A DNA stretch of 64,000 nucleotides from Anaerolineaceae bacterium (GTDB lineage: Bacteria; Chloroflexota; Anaerolineae; Anaerolineales; Anaerolineaceae): positions 1 through 64,000 of the forward strand of contig JAFPZX010000200.1 in assembly GCA_017417055.1 (NCBI GenBank). The letters run 5' to 3'. The position numbers and the translations under genes are program-made. Shown here piece by piece: positions 45,477 through 54,553 of this stretch; position 1 is the stretch's first letter; each line of letters begins with the position of its first letter. Under the pieces are notes generated by a model that was not told where the DNA came from, ran no database searches, and worked only from the letters and a program-made list of their open reading frames with translations.

Positions 45477-46538
45477 ATGCCAATTAATCAGGTATTGGAA
45501 GAAGATTTAAAACAAACAGTTCACAGCGCTATTCCCTGGGAGAGCTTGAAATCCGGCAGGTTTTTAATTACAGGAGCCACCGGCTTGGTCGGATCGATGC
45601 TGGTAAAAACCCTGCTTTACGGTAATAAAGAAAAAAATCTGGACATAAGTGTTTATGCCGTCGTTCGCAGCCGAGAAAAGGCGAATGATATTTATAAAGA
45701 TTTTCTTCCGGATCCCGCTTTGAGGTTTATTAATGTTGACCTGACAATTGATGATCTGGCAGTCGATGAACCCATTGATTATATCATCCATACAGCCGCT
45801 GTTACCAAATCAAAAACAATGGTTGAAAAACCGGTCGAGACGATTCAAACAGCTGTTTTCGGGACCATCAAAACACTCGAACTGGCAAGGGTAAAAAAGG
45901 TTAAATCGTATGTCTATATCTCCTCCATGGAAATGTATGGCATATTTGCGGATTCAAGCAAGATGACCACGGAAGATGACCTTGGATATATAAATCCATT
46001 GGCAGTAAGAAGCAATTATCCGGAAAGCAAGCGAATGTGTGAAAATATATGTATTTCGTATCTAAGCGAATATCAGGTTCCTGTGAAAATTGCCCGCCTT
46101 GCTCAAACATTCGGAGCAGGGATTCTTCCGGATGAAAACAGAATTTTCGCTCAATTTGCCCGCAGTGTTTTGTCTCAAAAAGATATCGTCCTGCACACAA
46201 AAGGGCTTTCAGAAGGCAATTATTGTTATCTCAGCGAGACCATAGAAGGAATTCTCCTTTTGTTGATAAAAGGGGAAACCGGTGAGGCTTATAATATTGT
46301 CAATGAAAATTGCCACACAACAATAGCGCAAATGGCTGAAATGATTGCCAATGAGATAGCCTGCGGTAAAATCAAGGTGGTCTTCGATATTCCACAAAAA
46401 AATATTTATGGTTATGCATCTGATACGCATATGAAGTTATCTTCGGAACAAATGAAAAACCTGGGATGGCAGCCAAAGATTGATTTGAAAGAATCCTATC
46501 TGCGTTTGATTAAATTTTTAAAAATAGAAGAAAGATAA
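45477..46538 (+). CDS. NAD-dependent epimerase/reductase (SDR)
   Basis: About 353 residues. RFLITGATGLVGSMLVKTLL is the NAD-binding motif; YVYISSMEMYG and NYPESKRMCE supply the Ser and the YxxxK. It lies 40 nt behind the cytidylyltransferase, the position usually taken by a polyol-phosphate reductase in TarIJ pairs, but it is an extended SDR rather than a TarJ-type dehydrogenase. Start chosen at 45477 (MPINQVLEED) behind AGAG; an upstream in-frame extension overlaps the previous gene. Confidence 0.8.
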   Translation: MPINQVLEEDLKQTVHSAIPWESLKSGRFLITGATGLVGSMLVKTLLYGNKEKNLDISVYAVVRSREKANDIYKDFLPDPALRFINVDLTIDDLAVDEPIDYIIHTAAVTKSKTMVEKPVETIQTAVFGTIKTLELARVKKVKSYVYISSMEMYGIFADSSKMTTEDDLGYINPLAVRSNYPESKRMCENICISYLSEYQVPVKIARLAQTFGAGILPDENRIFAQFARSVLSQKDIVLHTKGLSEGNYCYLSETIEGILLLLIKGETGEAYNIVNENCHTTIAQMAEMIANEIACGKIKVVFDIPQKNIYGYASDTHMKLSSEQMKNLGWQPKIDLKESYLRLIKFLKIEER

Positions 46539-46550
46539 TCCGGAATCGAA

Positions 46551-47720
46551 ATGAATATTGGAATTTTCTCATTAGAAACAATCAATAACGCCGGGGATGA
46601 AATCCTTGGTGAAACAACGCAATGGCTTGTGCATCAAAATGCTGATAAAGTAAACGTCAGGAGAATTCAGTTTTCTCCTGATAAACATTTGTTAATTGGA
46701 GAATATCCTGTTCAGCTTTTCTTTTGTAAAATCATCCGTATATTTGCAGATATTTTTCCGCAGGGAAATTTCAAATATAAACTGCTCAATGCCGCCTACA
46801 AAATTAAATTATCACGTTATTATCATGATGAGATGAAACAATTGGATGGCGTCATCACAGCAATCGGAATGTTGAAGTTTACTACACAGAATTTCAGTTA
46901 TCTGTATGATTTGCTGCTAAAGGAAGCCGGTAAGCTCCAGCTTCCGGTCATGATCAGCGCTGCCAGTATCGCAGAGAAAAATGATGAAGATTGGCGTTGT
47001 GAACAATTAAAAGAGGTTGTTAAAAGTCCATCTTTGAAAATCATAACAACAAGAGATGGCCGGCAGGGTCTGGACCGGCTCAAGAAAGAATACCCGGTTC
47101 GTTCAGATGTTTTTTGTGATTATGCCGGAGATCCCGCCTTGTGGATACCAGACGCTTACAATGTAAGAAAAGCTGCAGGGAAACACTGTATCGGAATTAA
47201 TCTCATTCGGAGTGATATTTATTTATCTTATGGCGGCCATACTTCTGAAGATGAGTTGATGGAATTTTATGAAAATTTGATTTCGAATTTGTTACAGAAA
47301 AATGAGCCATTTAAATTATTTTGCAATGGCATAACCTCTGATTACGAGGTAGGAAAGAAATTATTACAAAGGTTGAGCCTTTCGGATGATTATTTATGTC
47401 CAAAACCATAAAATTCGAAACAATTTTTTTCTGAAATTTCCCAATTCGATATTGTTTTTGGTGCACGATTGCATGCATGCCTTACAAGTTATGCTTTGGA
47501 TATACCGGTTGTTGGGTTATTATGGGACGATAAATTACGTTTTTTTTCTGATAATGCCGGTATCAAAAATTATTTTCTGGAAGAAAATCAACTAATTGGC
47601 GAAAAGGCTGCTGAACTGCTCATCAACAGCAGAAAATATGATTATGACCATAACATCAGAGATCATTATAAAAATCGCACAAAAGAAAGTATTGGAAAAT
47701 TTCTCAACGAATATCTGTAA
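46551..47720 (+). pseudogene. polysaccharide pyruvyl transferase interrupted by an in-frame TAA
   Basis: The reading frame codes for a pyruvyl-transferase-family protein of about 390 residues: INNAGDEILGETTQWLV at the start and VFGARLHACLTSYALDIPVV near the end. A single TAA at 47409-47411 cuts it after 286 codons. The frame then continues unbroken for 102 more codons with family-typical sequence, so this is one nonsense change and not a frameshift. The upstream part alone lacks the RLH motif region and should be inactive. A sequencing error is possible. Confidence 0.85.
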
Positions 47721-47821
47721 TTTTACTTCTGGTAAAAATGTATCAGATTAATAAAAAAACGTCAACGGAAGCGAAAGCAGCTGGATTTATATCTGAGCTT
47801 TTTTATCAATGAGGCATATTC

Positions 47822-48856
47822 ATGAACAAGAATCATCCCAGCGTTAGTGTTATTGTTCCGATTTACAGGATCAAACAAGAATATCTTGAACAATGTATTG
47901 AAAGTCTTGTTCTCCAGACTTATCAGGATATCGAAATTATCCTGATAGATGATGGGTCTCCTGATAATTGCGGAAAAATTTGTGATTTATATGCGGAACG
48001 ATATGCCGCGATTCGTGTTATTCATAAAGAAAATGAAGGCGTATCAGTTGCAAGGAATCTTGGCATTGATGTCTCGCAAGGTGAATATATCATGTTTGTA
48101 GATGCTGATGATTGGTTGGAAAGGGACTGCATTGAAACCGTTCTCAAAGAAATTCAGCTCAGAAAAGCAGAAGTATTGTATTTTCAAAGATGTAAAGAGG
48201 GTTTGATTAATCAAAGCTTTCCTCCGACAAAATCGAGATATCTCGATAACGCAGAGATTACTGATTTTCAAATTTGCGCTTTGTCATCAAGACAGAGAGT
48301 AGATTTTGATCCAAAAGCACCTTGGGGTAAGATCATTCGAAGAGACTATTGTATTAAAAATCATATCTCTTTTCCTCCCGGGGTTAAAAAGGCGCAGGAT
48401 GTAATCTTTAATCTGTATCTTCTTGAATATGCGGCGTCATTTTATTGTCTTGATTATGTTGGGTATCATCATCGTCTAAATCCCGGATCGATTAATGTCC
48501 GATACAATCCTGAAATTCCTGATGCAATGGTTCAAGTTCTTAGCGAATGTGATAAATTTATTAACAAATTCCATAGTACAGAACAATTGTTTTTGGAAGG
48601 TATGTGCTTTCGTTCTGTTATTCAATTAGGAACGATAGAGAAACTCTATACCTTACACAGCGAAAGTAATATGACATATGGCGAAATAAAAAAGATTACA
48701 CTCCAATATTGGGACAATGAATTCGTAAGAAAGTATATCAATTATTTTTCTTCTAAATTTTTTGATACATTCAAATATCGTTTTCGTTATTACATCGCAA
48801 AAAACAAACTTTTTCCCGTTTATTATTTTTATCGCATATATCTAAGGAAAAACTGA
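47822..48856 (+). CDS. GT2-family glycosyltransferase
   Basis: 344 residues, GT-A fold. It has VSVIVPIYRIKQEYLEQCIE, DIEIILIDDGSPDNCGKIC, and the metal-binding DXD in YIMFVDADDWLERDC. Inverting sugar transferase of the cluster; donor unknown. The C-terminal half is AT-rich with no membrane helix. It is the last gene of the glycan operon. Confidence 0.9.
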   Translation: MNKNHPSVSVIVPIYRIKQEYLEQCIESLVLQTYQDIEIILIDDGSPDNCGKICDLYAERYAAIRVIHKENEGVSVARNLGIDVSQGEYIMFVDADDWLERDCIETVLKEIQLRKAEVLYFQRCKEGLINQSFPPTKSRYLDNAEITDFQICALSSRQRVDFDPKAPWGKIIRRDYCIKNHISFPPGVKKAQDVIFNLYLLEYAASFYCLDYVGYHHRLNPGSINVRYNPEIPDAMVQVLSECDKFINKFHSTEQLFLEGMCFRSVIQLGTIEKLYTLHSESNMTYGEIKKITLQYWDNEFVRKYINYFSSKFFDTFKYRFRYYIAKNKLFPVYYFYRIYLRKN

Positions 48857-48908
48857 ATAATCCAACATGCCATAACAGTCACCAGGATAATTGAATATAG
48901 GAGTTCGG

Positions 48909-48968
48909 ACACAAAGTGCAGTTTTTTATGTTGGCTGTGCGGCAACAAAAAAGCAGACCTTGGTGTGC
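48909..48968. repeat. imperfect palindrome at the end of the glycan operon
   Basis: CACAAAG and GTTTTTTATGTTG pair with CAACAAAAAAG and CTTGGTGTG across a short loop (GGCTGTGCGGC). No clean T-run follows. It resembles the family 1 hairpins in style but not clearly in sequence. Confidence 0.55.
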
Positions 48969-48981
48969 TTTTAATTCACAG

Positions 48982-49057
48982 TAATTGAGATTCGGGGACG
49001 GTTTTGTGTGAAGCGCAGAACAGACCACTCACTTCCACGGAAAATACCCAGTGTTTC
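48982..49057. repeat. interspersed element, family 3 (copy 1)
   Basis: Starts TAATTGAGATTCGGGGACGG, contains GCGCAGAACAG, and ends near CAGTGTTTCAT. The same order of blocks occurs at 51911-51989 and 60138-60225. Confidence 0.7.
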
Positions 49058-49090
49058 ATTAAATTCAATATAAAGCAGCACAGATTGAAC

Positions 49091-49149
49091 AAAAATGCCT
49101 CCCTGGGCATCACGATAAATACATTTATCGCGGTGCTTCGGGAGGCATT
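49091..49149 (-). terminator. terminator of the metal-efflux operon
   Basis: Minus-strand AATGCCTCCC pairs with GGGAGGCATT, with an inner GCGATAAAT/ATTTATCG pairing, followed by TTTTG. It begins 18 nt beyond the ATPase stop. Confidence 0.85.
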
Positions 49150-49167
49150 GTTTGCTTAATCTGTTTT

Positions 49168-51030
49168 TTATCGCAGGCAGCGCATGGCGTTCAATATTGC
49201 CAGGAAGGCGACGCCGACGTCGGCAAAAACAGCCAGCCACATGGAAGCCTGACCGAAAGCGGCCAACACCAGGACGATCAGCTTTACCCCGATGGCGAAG
49301 ATGATATTTTCACGGACGATCCGCAGGGTTTTGTTGGCAATGGCGAGCGCTTTGACGATATCGGAAGGTTTATCGTTCATCAGGACGATGTCGGCTGCTT
49401 CAATCGCGGCATCTGATCCCATGGCGCCCATAGCGATGCCGACATCTGCACGGGTGAGCACCGGTGCGTCGTTGATGCCGTCGCCGACGAATGCCAGTTT
49501 TTCGCTGCTGCTGCATTCGGAGAGCAGTTTTTCCACGATTTCTACTTTATTTTGCGGGAGCAGTTCCGCATAACATTCGTCTAACCCGAGTTGTGAAGCG
49601 ACATCGGACGCAACGGTTTGTTTGTCTCCCGTCAGCATGACGGTCCTGCGAATACCGTTGTCCTTCAGTCCTCTGATTGCCTCAGCGGAGTCCGGTTTAA
49701 TTGTGTCGGAAATCACGATATGCCCGGCATACAGTCCGTCAATAGCCACATGGATGATCGTCCCTGTCAGGTGGCACTCATGCGGGGTTACAGCATGGCT
49801 TCCCATCAATTTATTGTTTCCTGCAAGCACATGTTTCCCGTCAACGGTGGACGCGATGCCATGTCCGGAAATTTCCTCATTGGCTGTTATGCGGGTTAGA
49901 TCAATGTCTTTCGTATAGGCATTTTTGATGGACTGTGCGATCGGGTGCGTGCTGAACGCTTCCGCATGTGCGGCATATTCCAGTAATTCCGCTTCAGAGA
50001 TCAAATCCGGATGAACGGCGGTGACGGTGAAGGTTCCGTTGGTGAGTGTGCCGGTCTTGTCAAAAACAATGGTTTTGACCTGAGCCAGCGCTTCAAGATA
50101 ATTGCTGCCTTTGACCAAAATCCCTTTCCGGGAAGCTCCGCCGATGCCGCCGAAAAAACTGAGCGGTACGGAAATAACCAGGGCACAAGGGCAGGAAACC
50201 ACCAGGAAAATCAGCGCCCGGTTGATCCAGACGGACCATTGCTGATGGAAAAGCAGCGGTGGGATGATGGCCAAGAGGATTGCTGAAATAACGACAACAG
50301 GCGTATAAACCGCGGCGAATTTGGTGATGAATTTTTCCGAGTGGGATTTTTTGTCGGAGGCATTTTCGACCAGTTCCAGTATGCGGGCGACGGTTGATTC
50401 GCCGTAAGGTTTTGTGACGCGCACTTTCAGCAGCCCGTTCAGGTTGACCGAACCGGAATAGATATCCTGATCAGGACCGATGCTTTGCGGGACAGATTCT
50501 CCGGTAAGCGCAGCTGTATCCAGACGGGATTCCCCTTCGATCACGGTGCCGTCCAGTGGGACGCGTTCACCGGGTTTGATGAGGATGATTTCACCGGGTT
50601 CTACTTCTTCTGGGTCGACCTCTTCAATCTCTTCACCGCGGACTACATTGGCGACGTCCGGCCGCAGGTCCATCATGGCGGAGATTGATTCGCGGGATTT
50701 CCCGACGGCATAATCTTCAAATAACTCGCCGACCTGGTAGAAAAGCATTACCGCGACGGCTTCTTTATAATCCCGTAGCGCAATGGCGCCCAGAGAGGCG
50801 ATTGCCATCAGAAAGTTTTCATCAAAAACCTGACCGTTGCGGATGTTGCGGGCAGCTTTGAGCAGTACATTCCAGGCGATGATCAGATAGGCAGCGAGGT
50901 AAAAAATGACACGGATGATTTCTGCTGCTTTGCTGGGAAATACTTTGTCGAACGGGAAAACCAGTGCGAAGACAAAAAGCCCTGCGCTGATCAAAATCAG
51001 ACGAAGACGACGTTTTTGACTCTTGCTCAT
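49168..51030 (-). CDS. P1B-type heavy-metal-exporting ATPase
   Basis: 620 residues, soft- or divalent-metal efflux pump (Zn/Cd/Pb-type most likely). The metal site motif is VVSCPCALVIS in the sixth membrane helix, the phosphorylation site FDKTGTLT, the actuator ALTGESVP, the nucleotide-binding HP in STHPIA and the hinge VGDGINDAPVL. The N-terminal metal-binding (HMA) domain common in this family is missing; it is encoded as a separate gene 119 nt upstream. GAGG lies 4 nt before the ATG. Confidence 0.93.
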   Translation of the reverse strand: MSKSQKRRLRLILISAGLFVFALVFPFDKVFPSKAAEIIRVIFYLAAYLIIAWNVLLKAARNIRNGQVFDENFLMAIASLGAIALRDYKEAVAVMLFYQVGELFEDYAVGKSRESISAMMDLRPDVANVVRGEEIEEVDPEEVEPGEIILIKPGERVPLDGTVIEGESRLDTAALTGESVPQSIGPDQDIYSGSVNLNGLLKVRVTKPYGESTVARILELVENASDKKSHSEKFITKFAAVYTPVVVISAILLAIIPPLLFHQQWSVWINRALIFLVVSCPCALVISVPLSFFGGIGGASRKGILVKGSNYLEALAQVKTIVFDKTGTLTNGTFTVTAVHPDLISEAELLEYAAHAEAFSTHPIAQSIKNAYTKDIDLTRITANEEISGHGIASTVDGKHVLAGNNKLMGSHAVTPHECHLTGTIIHVAIDGLYAGHIVISDTIKPDSAEAIRGLKDNGIRRTVMLTGDKQTVASDVASQLGLDECYAELLPQNKVEIVEKLLSECSSSEKLAFVGDGINDAPVLTRADVGIAMGAMGSDAAIEAADIVLMNDKPSDIVKALAIANKTLRIVRENIIFAIGVKLIVLVLAAFGQASMWLAVFADVGVAFLAILNAMRCLR

Positions 51031-51060
51031 ACAGCCTCGAATTTTGTTTATTGGTAACTG

Positions 51061-51140
51061 TTCAGTACCGAGTCAAAGTGCCCTGTTTTCGTTGACTCAG
51101 CATTGAGTCATCAGAACAGGTTGCTTTGACTCATTCTGAA
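51061..51140. repeat. MITE-like inverted-repeat element, family 2 (copy 2)
   Basis: 80 bp between the HMA gene and the ATPase. The ends are TTCAG and CTGAA, with long internal pairing: GAGTCAAAG with CTTTGACTC, CCTGTTTTC with GAACAGG, and TGACTC with GAGTCA. The left flank AACTG and the right end TTCTGAATA match copy 1 at 43246-43336, although the interiors differ. Confidence 0.75.
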
Positions 51141-51149
51141 TACTTACAT

Positions 51150-51371
51150 TCATTTGAAGATCACTTCACAATCGGGTTCAACTTTGGAAATCACTTTGAC
51201 GACTTCCTTCATCAGCGCATCAAAATCTTCCACGTCTGATTCGATCGTCATCTTCTGCATCATGAAATTGACGGATGCGTTGGTGACGCCCGGGATTTTT
51301 TTGATGTTGTTTTCCATTTTTGCCGCGCAGTTCGCGCAATCCAGATCTTTGAGTTTAAAAACCTTTTTCAT
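51150..51371 (-). CDS. stand-alone heavy-metal-associated (HMA) protein
   Basis: 73 residues, ferredoxin-like HMA fold with the metal-binding pair in LKDLDCANCAAKMENNIKK. Probably a small metal chaperone, or the detached N-terminal domain of the downstream ATPase. GGAG lies upstream of the ATG and it follows the regulator gene by 9 nt. Confidence 0.9.
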   Translation of the reverse strand: MKKVFKLKDLDCANCAAKMENNIKKIPGVTNASVNFMMQKMTIESDVEDFDALMKEVVKVISKVEPDCEVIFK

Positions 51372-51380
51372 GATGTACTC

Positions 51381-51743
51381 CTATTCTGTAATATGTTCCA
51401 TTCCCATGGCGATGATCGTTTTGACGTGATCGTCGGCCAGAGAGTAATAAACAATTTTCCCGTCGCGGCGTGACTTGACCAGGCGGCTTTGTTTGAGGAT
51501 CCGCAGCTGATGAGATACGGCAGATTGTGTGGCATTCAGCGCTGCGGTGATGTCTGCGACACACATTTCATCGGCAATCAGCAGGGAAAGGATGCGGATG
51601 CGGGTCGTGTCGCTGAAGTTCTTGAAAAGGTCCGCCAGGTCAGCCAGGTATTCTTCTGCCGGCTGCTGTGCAAGCGCCTTTTTTACGACTTCTTCGTGAA
51701 TAACACCTTCGCCTGTGATTTCGATTTCGTTCTCTGATTTCAT
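51381..51743 (-). CDS. ArsR/SmtB-family metal sensor
   Basis: About 120 residues, a winged-helix repressor: TRIRILSLLIADEMCVADIT, then LNATQSAVSHQLRILKQSRL (recognition helix) and the wing RRDGKIVYYSL. One Cys lies at the end of helix 3 (ADEMCVAD), and the C-terminal helix carries DDHVKTIIAMGMEH, whose Asp and His residues resemble the alpha-5 metal site of Zn/Cd sensors. The start at 51743 has GAGG 5 nt upstream. It presumably represses its own operon and releases on metal binding. Confidence 0.92.
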   Translation of the reverse strand: MKSENEIEITGEGVIHEEVVKKALAQQPAEEYLADLADLFKNFSDTTRIRILSLLIADEMCVADITAALNATQSAVSHQLRILKQSRLVKSRRDGKIVYYSLADDHVKTIIAMGMEHITE

Positions 51744-51758
51744 ATCAACCTCGCAACA

Positions 51759-51806
51759 TATGAACAATTATTCATAAGTATAAGCGCATTTATATTTTTG
51801 TCAATA
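51759..51806 (-). promoter_or_regulatory. metal-efflux promoter with ArsR-type operator
   Basis: TTGACA at 51806-51801, 18 bp, then TATACT at 51782-51777. Directly downstream is the inverted repeat TATGAACAATTATTCATA (51759-51776), the ATA-TGAA-N6-TTCA-TAT form typical of SmtB/ArsR operators. Its position over the transcription start is ideal for repression. Confidence 0.8.
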
Positions 51807-51910
51807 AATCCGGATATTTTCTGATTAATCCAAACTTGCCTTTCGCAGCTTTACCATTAATGAATGTTCCTTGTGAAAACAGGGGACAATGTTTTGGATG
51901 CAAGTAATGA

Positions 51911-51989
51911 ATAATTGAAATTCGGGAACAGTTTTGCGCATGGCGCAGGACTGTCCTCTCGCCTTCAACGGAGTTAATCAGCGTTTTCC
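51911..51989. repeat. interspersed element, family 3 (copy 2)
   Basis: Starts TAATTGAAATTCGGGAACAG; a GGACAGT-type hairpin is formed by ACAGTTTTGCGC and GCGCAGGACTGTCC; ends GCGTTTTCC. Shares its block order with 48982-49057 and 60138-60225. Confidence 0.7.
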
Positions 51990-52096
51990 AAGGAGATAAA
52001 TGACAGTAAGGGTATGCTCTATGGCTGGCAGCAGCAATTTGTAATTCACGAAAAGTACTTATTGATAAACACTTATTCTTTTTATGAATTTGGGTG

Positions 52097-52134
52097 TATA
52101 ATATCAAAGTGTGTAATACGAAATTATTTTTCGT
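52097..52134 (+). promoter_or_regulatory. hydrogenase operon promoter region
   Basis: TATAAT at 52097-52102 with a weak TTATTC-like -35 18 bp upstream. Within the leader, ACGAAA and TTTCGT form a 6-bp inverted repeat (52118-52134). No obvious Rex-type TTGTGAA site was found. Confidence 0.45.
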
Positions 52135-52164
52135 TTATTAGAGAAGAAATGGAGAATGGTGTTT

Positions 52165-52656
52165 ATGGCCAAACTAAGCGAAAGTGCTGTACAGACTATC
52201 ACTGAGATTTGTCATCGTTATGACGACGAAAATACGCCACTGATGATGATCCTGAGTGATATTCAGAACGAATACGGTTACATTCCTTTGGAAGTCCAGG
52301 AAATCGTTTCAAAAGAAACAAACATTTCCGTTGCGGAAATCTATGGTGTTGTGACGTTTTATTCGTTCTTCTCATTGACTCCCAAGGGCAAATATGTCAT
52401 TGGGTGCTGCCTCGGTACTGCGTGTTATGTGAAGGGTGCACAGCAGGTTATCGATAAATTTGAAGAACTCCTCAAAATCAAACCGGGTGAAACATCTGAA
52501 GACGGGCTCTTTACGCTTGATGCGCTTCGCTGCATTGGTGCCTGCGGCATCGCTCCGGCAGTGAGCATTAACGGAACAGTCTATCCCAAGATGAGTGTTG
52601 ATAAGGTCCCCGCTGTTATTGCCGAATATAAGGCGAAGGAAGGAATCCCAGCATGA
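52165..52656 (+). CDS. hydC: NuoE-like subunit of NAD-linked [FeFe] hydrogenase
   Basis: About 163 residues, thioredoxin-like [2Fe-2S] protein. The four cluster cysteines are in CCLGTACYVKGA (first and fourth after GKYVIG) and CIGACGIAP. It is the small electron-transfer subunit of the trimeric NAD(P)-reducing hydrogenases (HydC/HndA). The ATG at 52165 is preferred, with GGAG 10 nt upstream; a GTG three codons earlier is possible. Overlaps the next gene by ATGA. Confidence 0.93.
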   Translation: MAKLSESAVQTITEICHRYDDENTPLMMILSDIQNEYGYIPLEVQEIVSKETNISVAEIYGVVTFYSFFSLTPKGKYVIGCCLGTACYVKGAQQVIDKFEELLKIKPGETSEDGLFTLDALRCIGACGIAPAVSINGTVYPKMSVDKVPAVIAEYKAKEGIPA

Positions 52657-54539
52657 AAATCACTTCGGTTGAAAGCCTGAATGAAAAAATCGAAGCCTGT
52701 ACCAAGGCTCTCGATGAAAAAATCAAAGGTCTTGACGGCAAGCGTCATATCGTTCTTTGCGGTGGTACCGGTTGTCTGAGCAGCCATTCCGACAAGATCA
52801 AGGAAAAGTTTGAAGAAATCCTCGAAGCCCGCGGTTTAACAGACAAAGCTACCGTCAATATCGTCGGCTGTTTTGGTTTCTGCTCCCAGGGTCCTTTTGT
52901 AAAAATTTATCCGGAAGATACACTGTATCGTCTGGTAAAAATTGAAGATGTTGAAGAGATCGTCGAGAAAGATATTGTCGGCGGTGAAGTTGTCGAACGT
53001 CTGCTTTATGTTGATCCTGCCACCCATGAAAAGGTCATCAAACAGGACAACATCAACTTCTACAAAAAACAGAAGCGCATTGCCCTCCATGGCTGTGGTG
53101 TCATCAATCCGGAAGACATCAATGAAGCATTGGGCGATGGCGGCTACCAGGGCCTGCGCCGTGCATTGAGCATGGACCCGCAGGAAGTGATCGATGAAGT
53201 TCTGGCATCCGGCCTTCGCGGCCGCGGCGGTGCAGGCTTCCCGACCGGCCGCAAATGGCAGTTCGCGAAAAACGTTGAAAGTGAAGACAAATACATCGTC
53301 TGCAACGGCGATGAAGGCGACCCGGGTGCCTTTATGGATCGTTCCATTCTGGAAGGAAATCCGCTGGCTGTCATTGAAGGTATGGTGATCGCCGGTTACG
53401 CTTTCGGTGCTCACAACGGTTACTTCTATGTCCGTGCTGAATACCCGATTGCAGTCAAACGTCTGCGCATCGCGATCAAAGAAGCGGAAGAAATCGGCTT
53501 GCTTGGTGACAACATCTTCGGTTCCGGTTTCAGCTTCCGCTGCCACCTGCGTCTCGGCGCCGGTGCCTTTGTCTGCGGTGAAGAAACTGCTCTGCTGAAT
53601 TCCATTCAGGGCAAACGCGGTATGCCGCGGCCTCGTCCGCCGTTCCCGGCTGTTAAAGGTCTGTGGGATAAGCCGACCTGCGTGAACAATGTGGAAACAC
53701 TCGCTTGTGTTCCGTACATTCTCCGCAACGGCGCTGCTGAATTCGCTTCCGTAGGTACCGAAAAATCCAAGGGTACAAAAGTGTTCGCGCTCGGCGGTAA
53801 GGTCAACAACGTCGGTTTGGTTGAAGTCCCGATGGGCACCACCCTCCGCGAACTGATCTACGATATCGGCGGCGGAATTCCGAACGACAAAAAATTCAAA
53901 GCCATTCAGACCGGCGGTCCTTCCGGCGGCTGCTTGACCGAAGAATATCTGGATGAACCGATCGACTTCGATAACCTGGTTGCCAAGGGTTCCATGATGG
54001 GTTCCGGCGGCGCCATCGTTATGGATGAAGACAACTGTATGGTTGACGTCGCGAAATTCTATATGGAATTCATCTGCGACGAATCCTGCGGTAAATGTAC
54101 TCCCTGCCGTATCGGTACCAAACGCATGCTTGAGATTCTAACCCGCATTTGCGAAGGCAAGGGTACCATGCATGACCTGGAAGAACTGGAAGAACTCAGC
54201 CAGACGGTGAAAGCCAACTCTCTGTGCGCTCTTGGTCAGACTTCCGCGAACCCGATCAATTCCACGCTGACCCATTTCAAAGATGAATACCTCGCCCACA
54301 TCAATGACAAGACCTGCCCGGCTCATGTCTGCAAGAAACTGATGAAATACGAGATCGATCCTGAAAAGTGTATCGGCTGCGGTATGTGCGCAAAGGGCTG
54401 CCCGGCGAACTGCATCACCAGAACAGACTACATCGCTCCGAAGCATAAGCTTGCTTCTATGCAGATCGATTCGTCTGCCTGTGTCAAGTGCGGTGCCTGT
54501 ATGGCGACCTGTAAGTTCGGTGCGATCAGCAAGAAATAA
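52653..54539 (+). CDS. hydB: NuoF-like NADH/FMN subunit of [FeFe] hydrogenase
   Basis: 628 residues: an N-terminal thioredoxin-like [2Fe-2S] domain (CGGTGCLSSH, VGCFGFC), then the FMN/NADH-binding core (LRGRGGAGFPTGRKW, NGDEGDPGAFMDR), a SLBB domain, the [4Fe-4S] site SCGKCTPCRIG, and two C-terminal ferredoxin clusters (CIGCGMCAKGCP, CVKCGACMATC). This is the HydB/HndC diaphorase that exchanges electrons between NAD(H), ferredoxin and the hydrogenase. In related trimers it is the flavin site for electron bifurcation. Confidence 0.95.
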   Translation: MKITSVESLNEKIEACTKALDEKIKGLDGKRHIVLCGGTGCLSSHSDKIKEKFEEILEARGLTDKATVNIVGCFGFCSQGPFVKIYPEDTLYRLVKIEDVEEIVEKDIVGGEVVERLLYVDPATHEKVIKQDNINFYKKQKRIALHGCGVINPEDINEALGDGGYQGLRRALSMDPQEVIDEVLASGLRGRGGAGFPTGRKWQFAKNVESEDKYIVCNGDEGDPGAFMDRSILEGNPLAVIEGMVIAGYAFGAHNGYFYVRAEYPIAVKRLRIAIKEAEEIGLLGDNIFGSGFSFRCHLRLGAGAFVCGEETALLNSIQGKRGMPRPRPPFPAVKGLWDKPTCVNNVETLACVPYILRNGAAEFASVGTEKSKGTKVFALGGKVNNVGLVEVPMGTTLRELIYDIGGGIPNDKKFKAIQTGGPSGGCLTEEYLDEPIDFDNLVAKGSMMGSGGAIVMDEDNCMVDVAKFYMEFICDESCGKCTPCRIGTKRMLEILTRICEGKGTMHDLEELEELSQTVKANSLCALGQTSANPINSTLTHFKDEYLAHINDKTCPAHVCKKLMKYEIDPEKCIGCGMCAKGCPANCITRTDYIAPKHKLASMQIDSSACVKCGACMATCKFGAISKK

Positions 54540-54553
54540 GAGGGAGGATATTC

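Noticed and set aside
47409-47411. Recoded stop codon (programmed read-through) in the pyruvyl transferase
   Set aside because: TAA is not used for pyrrolysine or selenocysteine and no recoding signal is visible; nonsense mutation or error is simpler.
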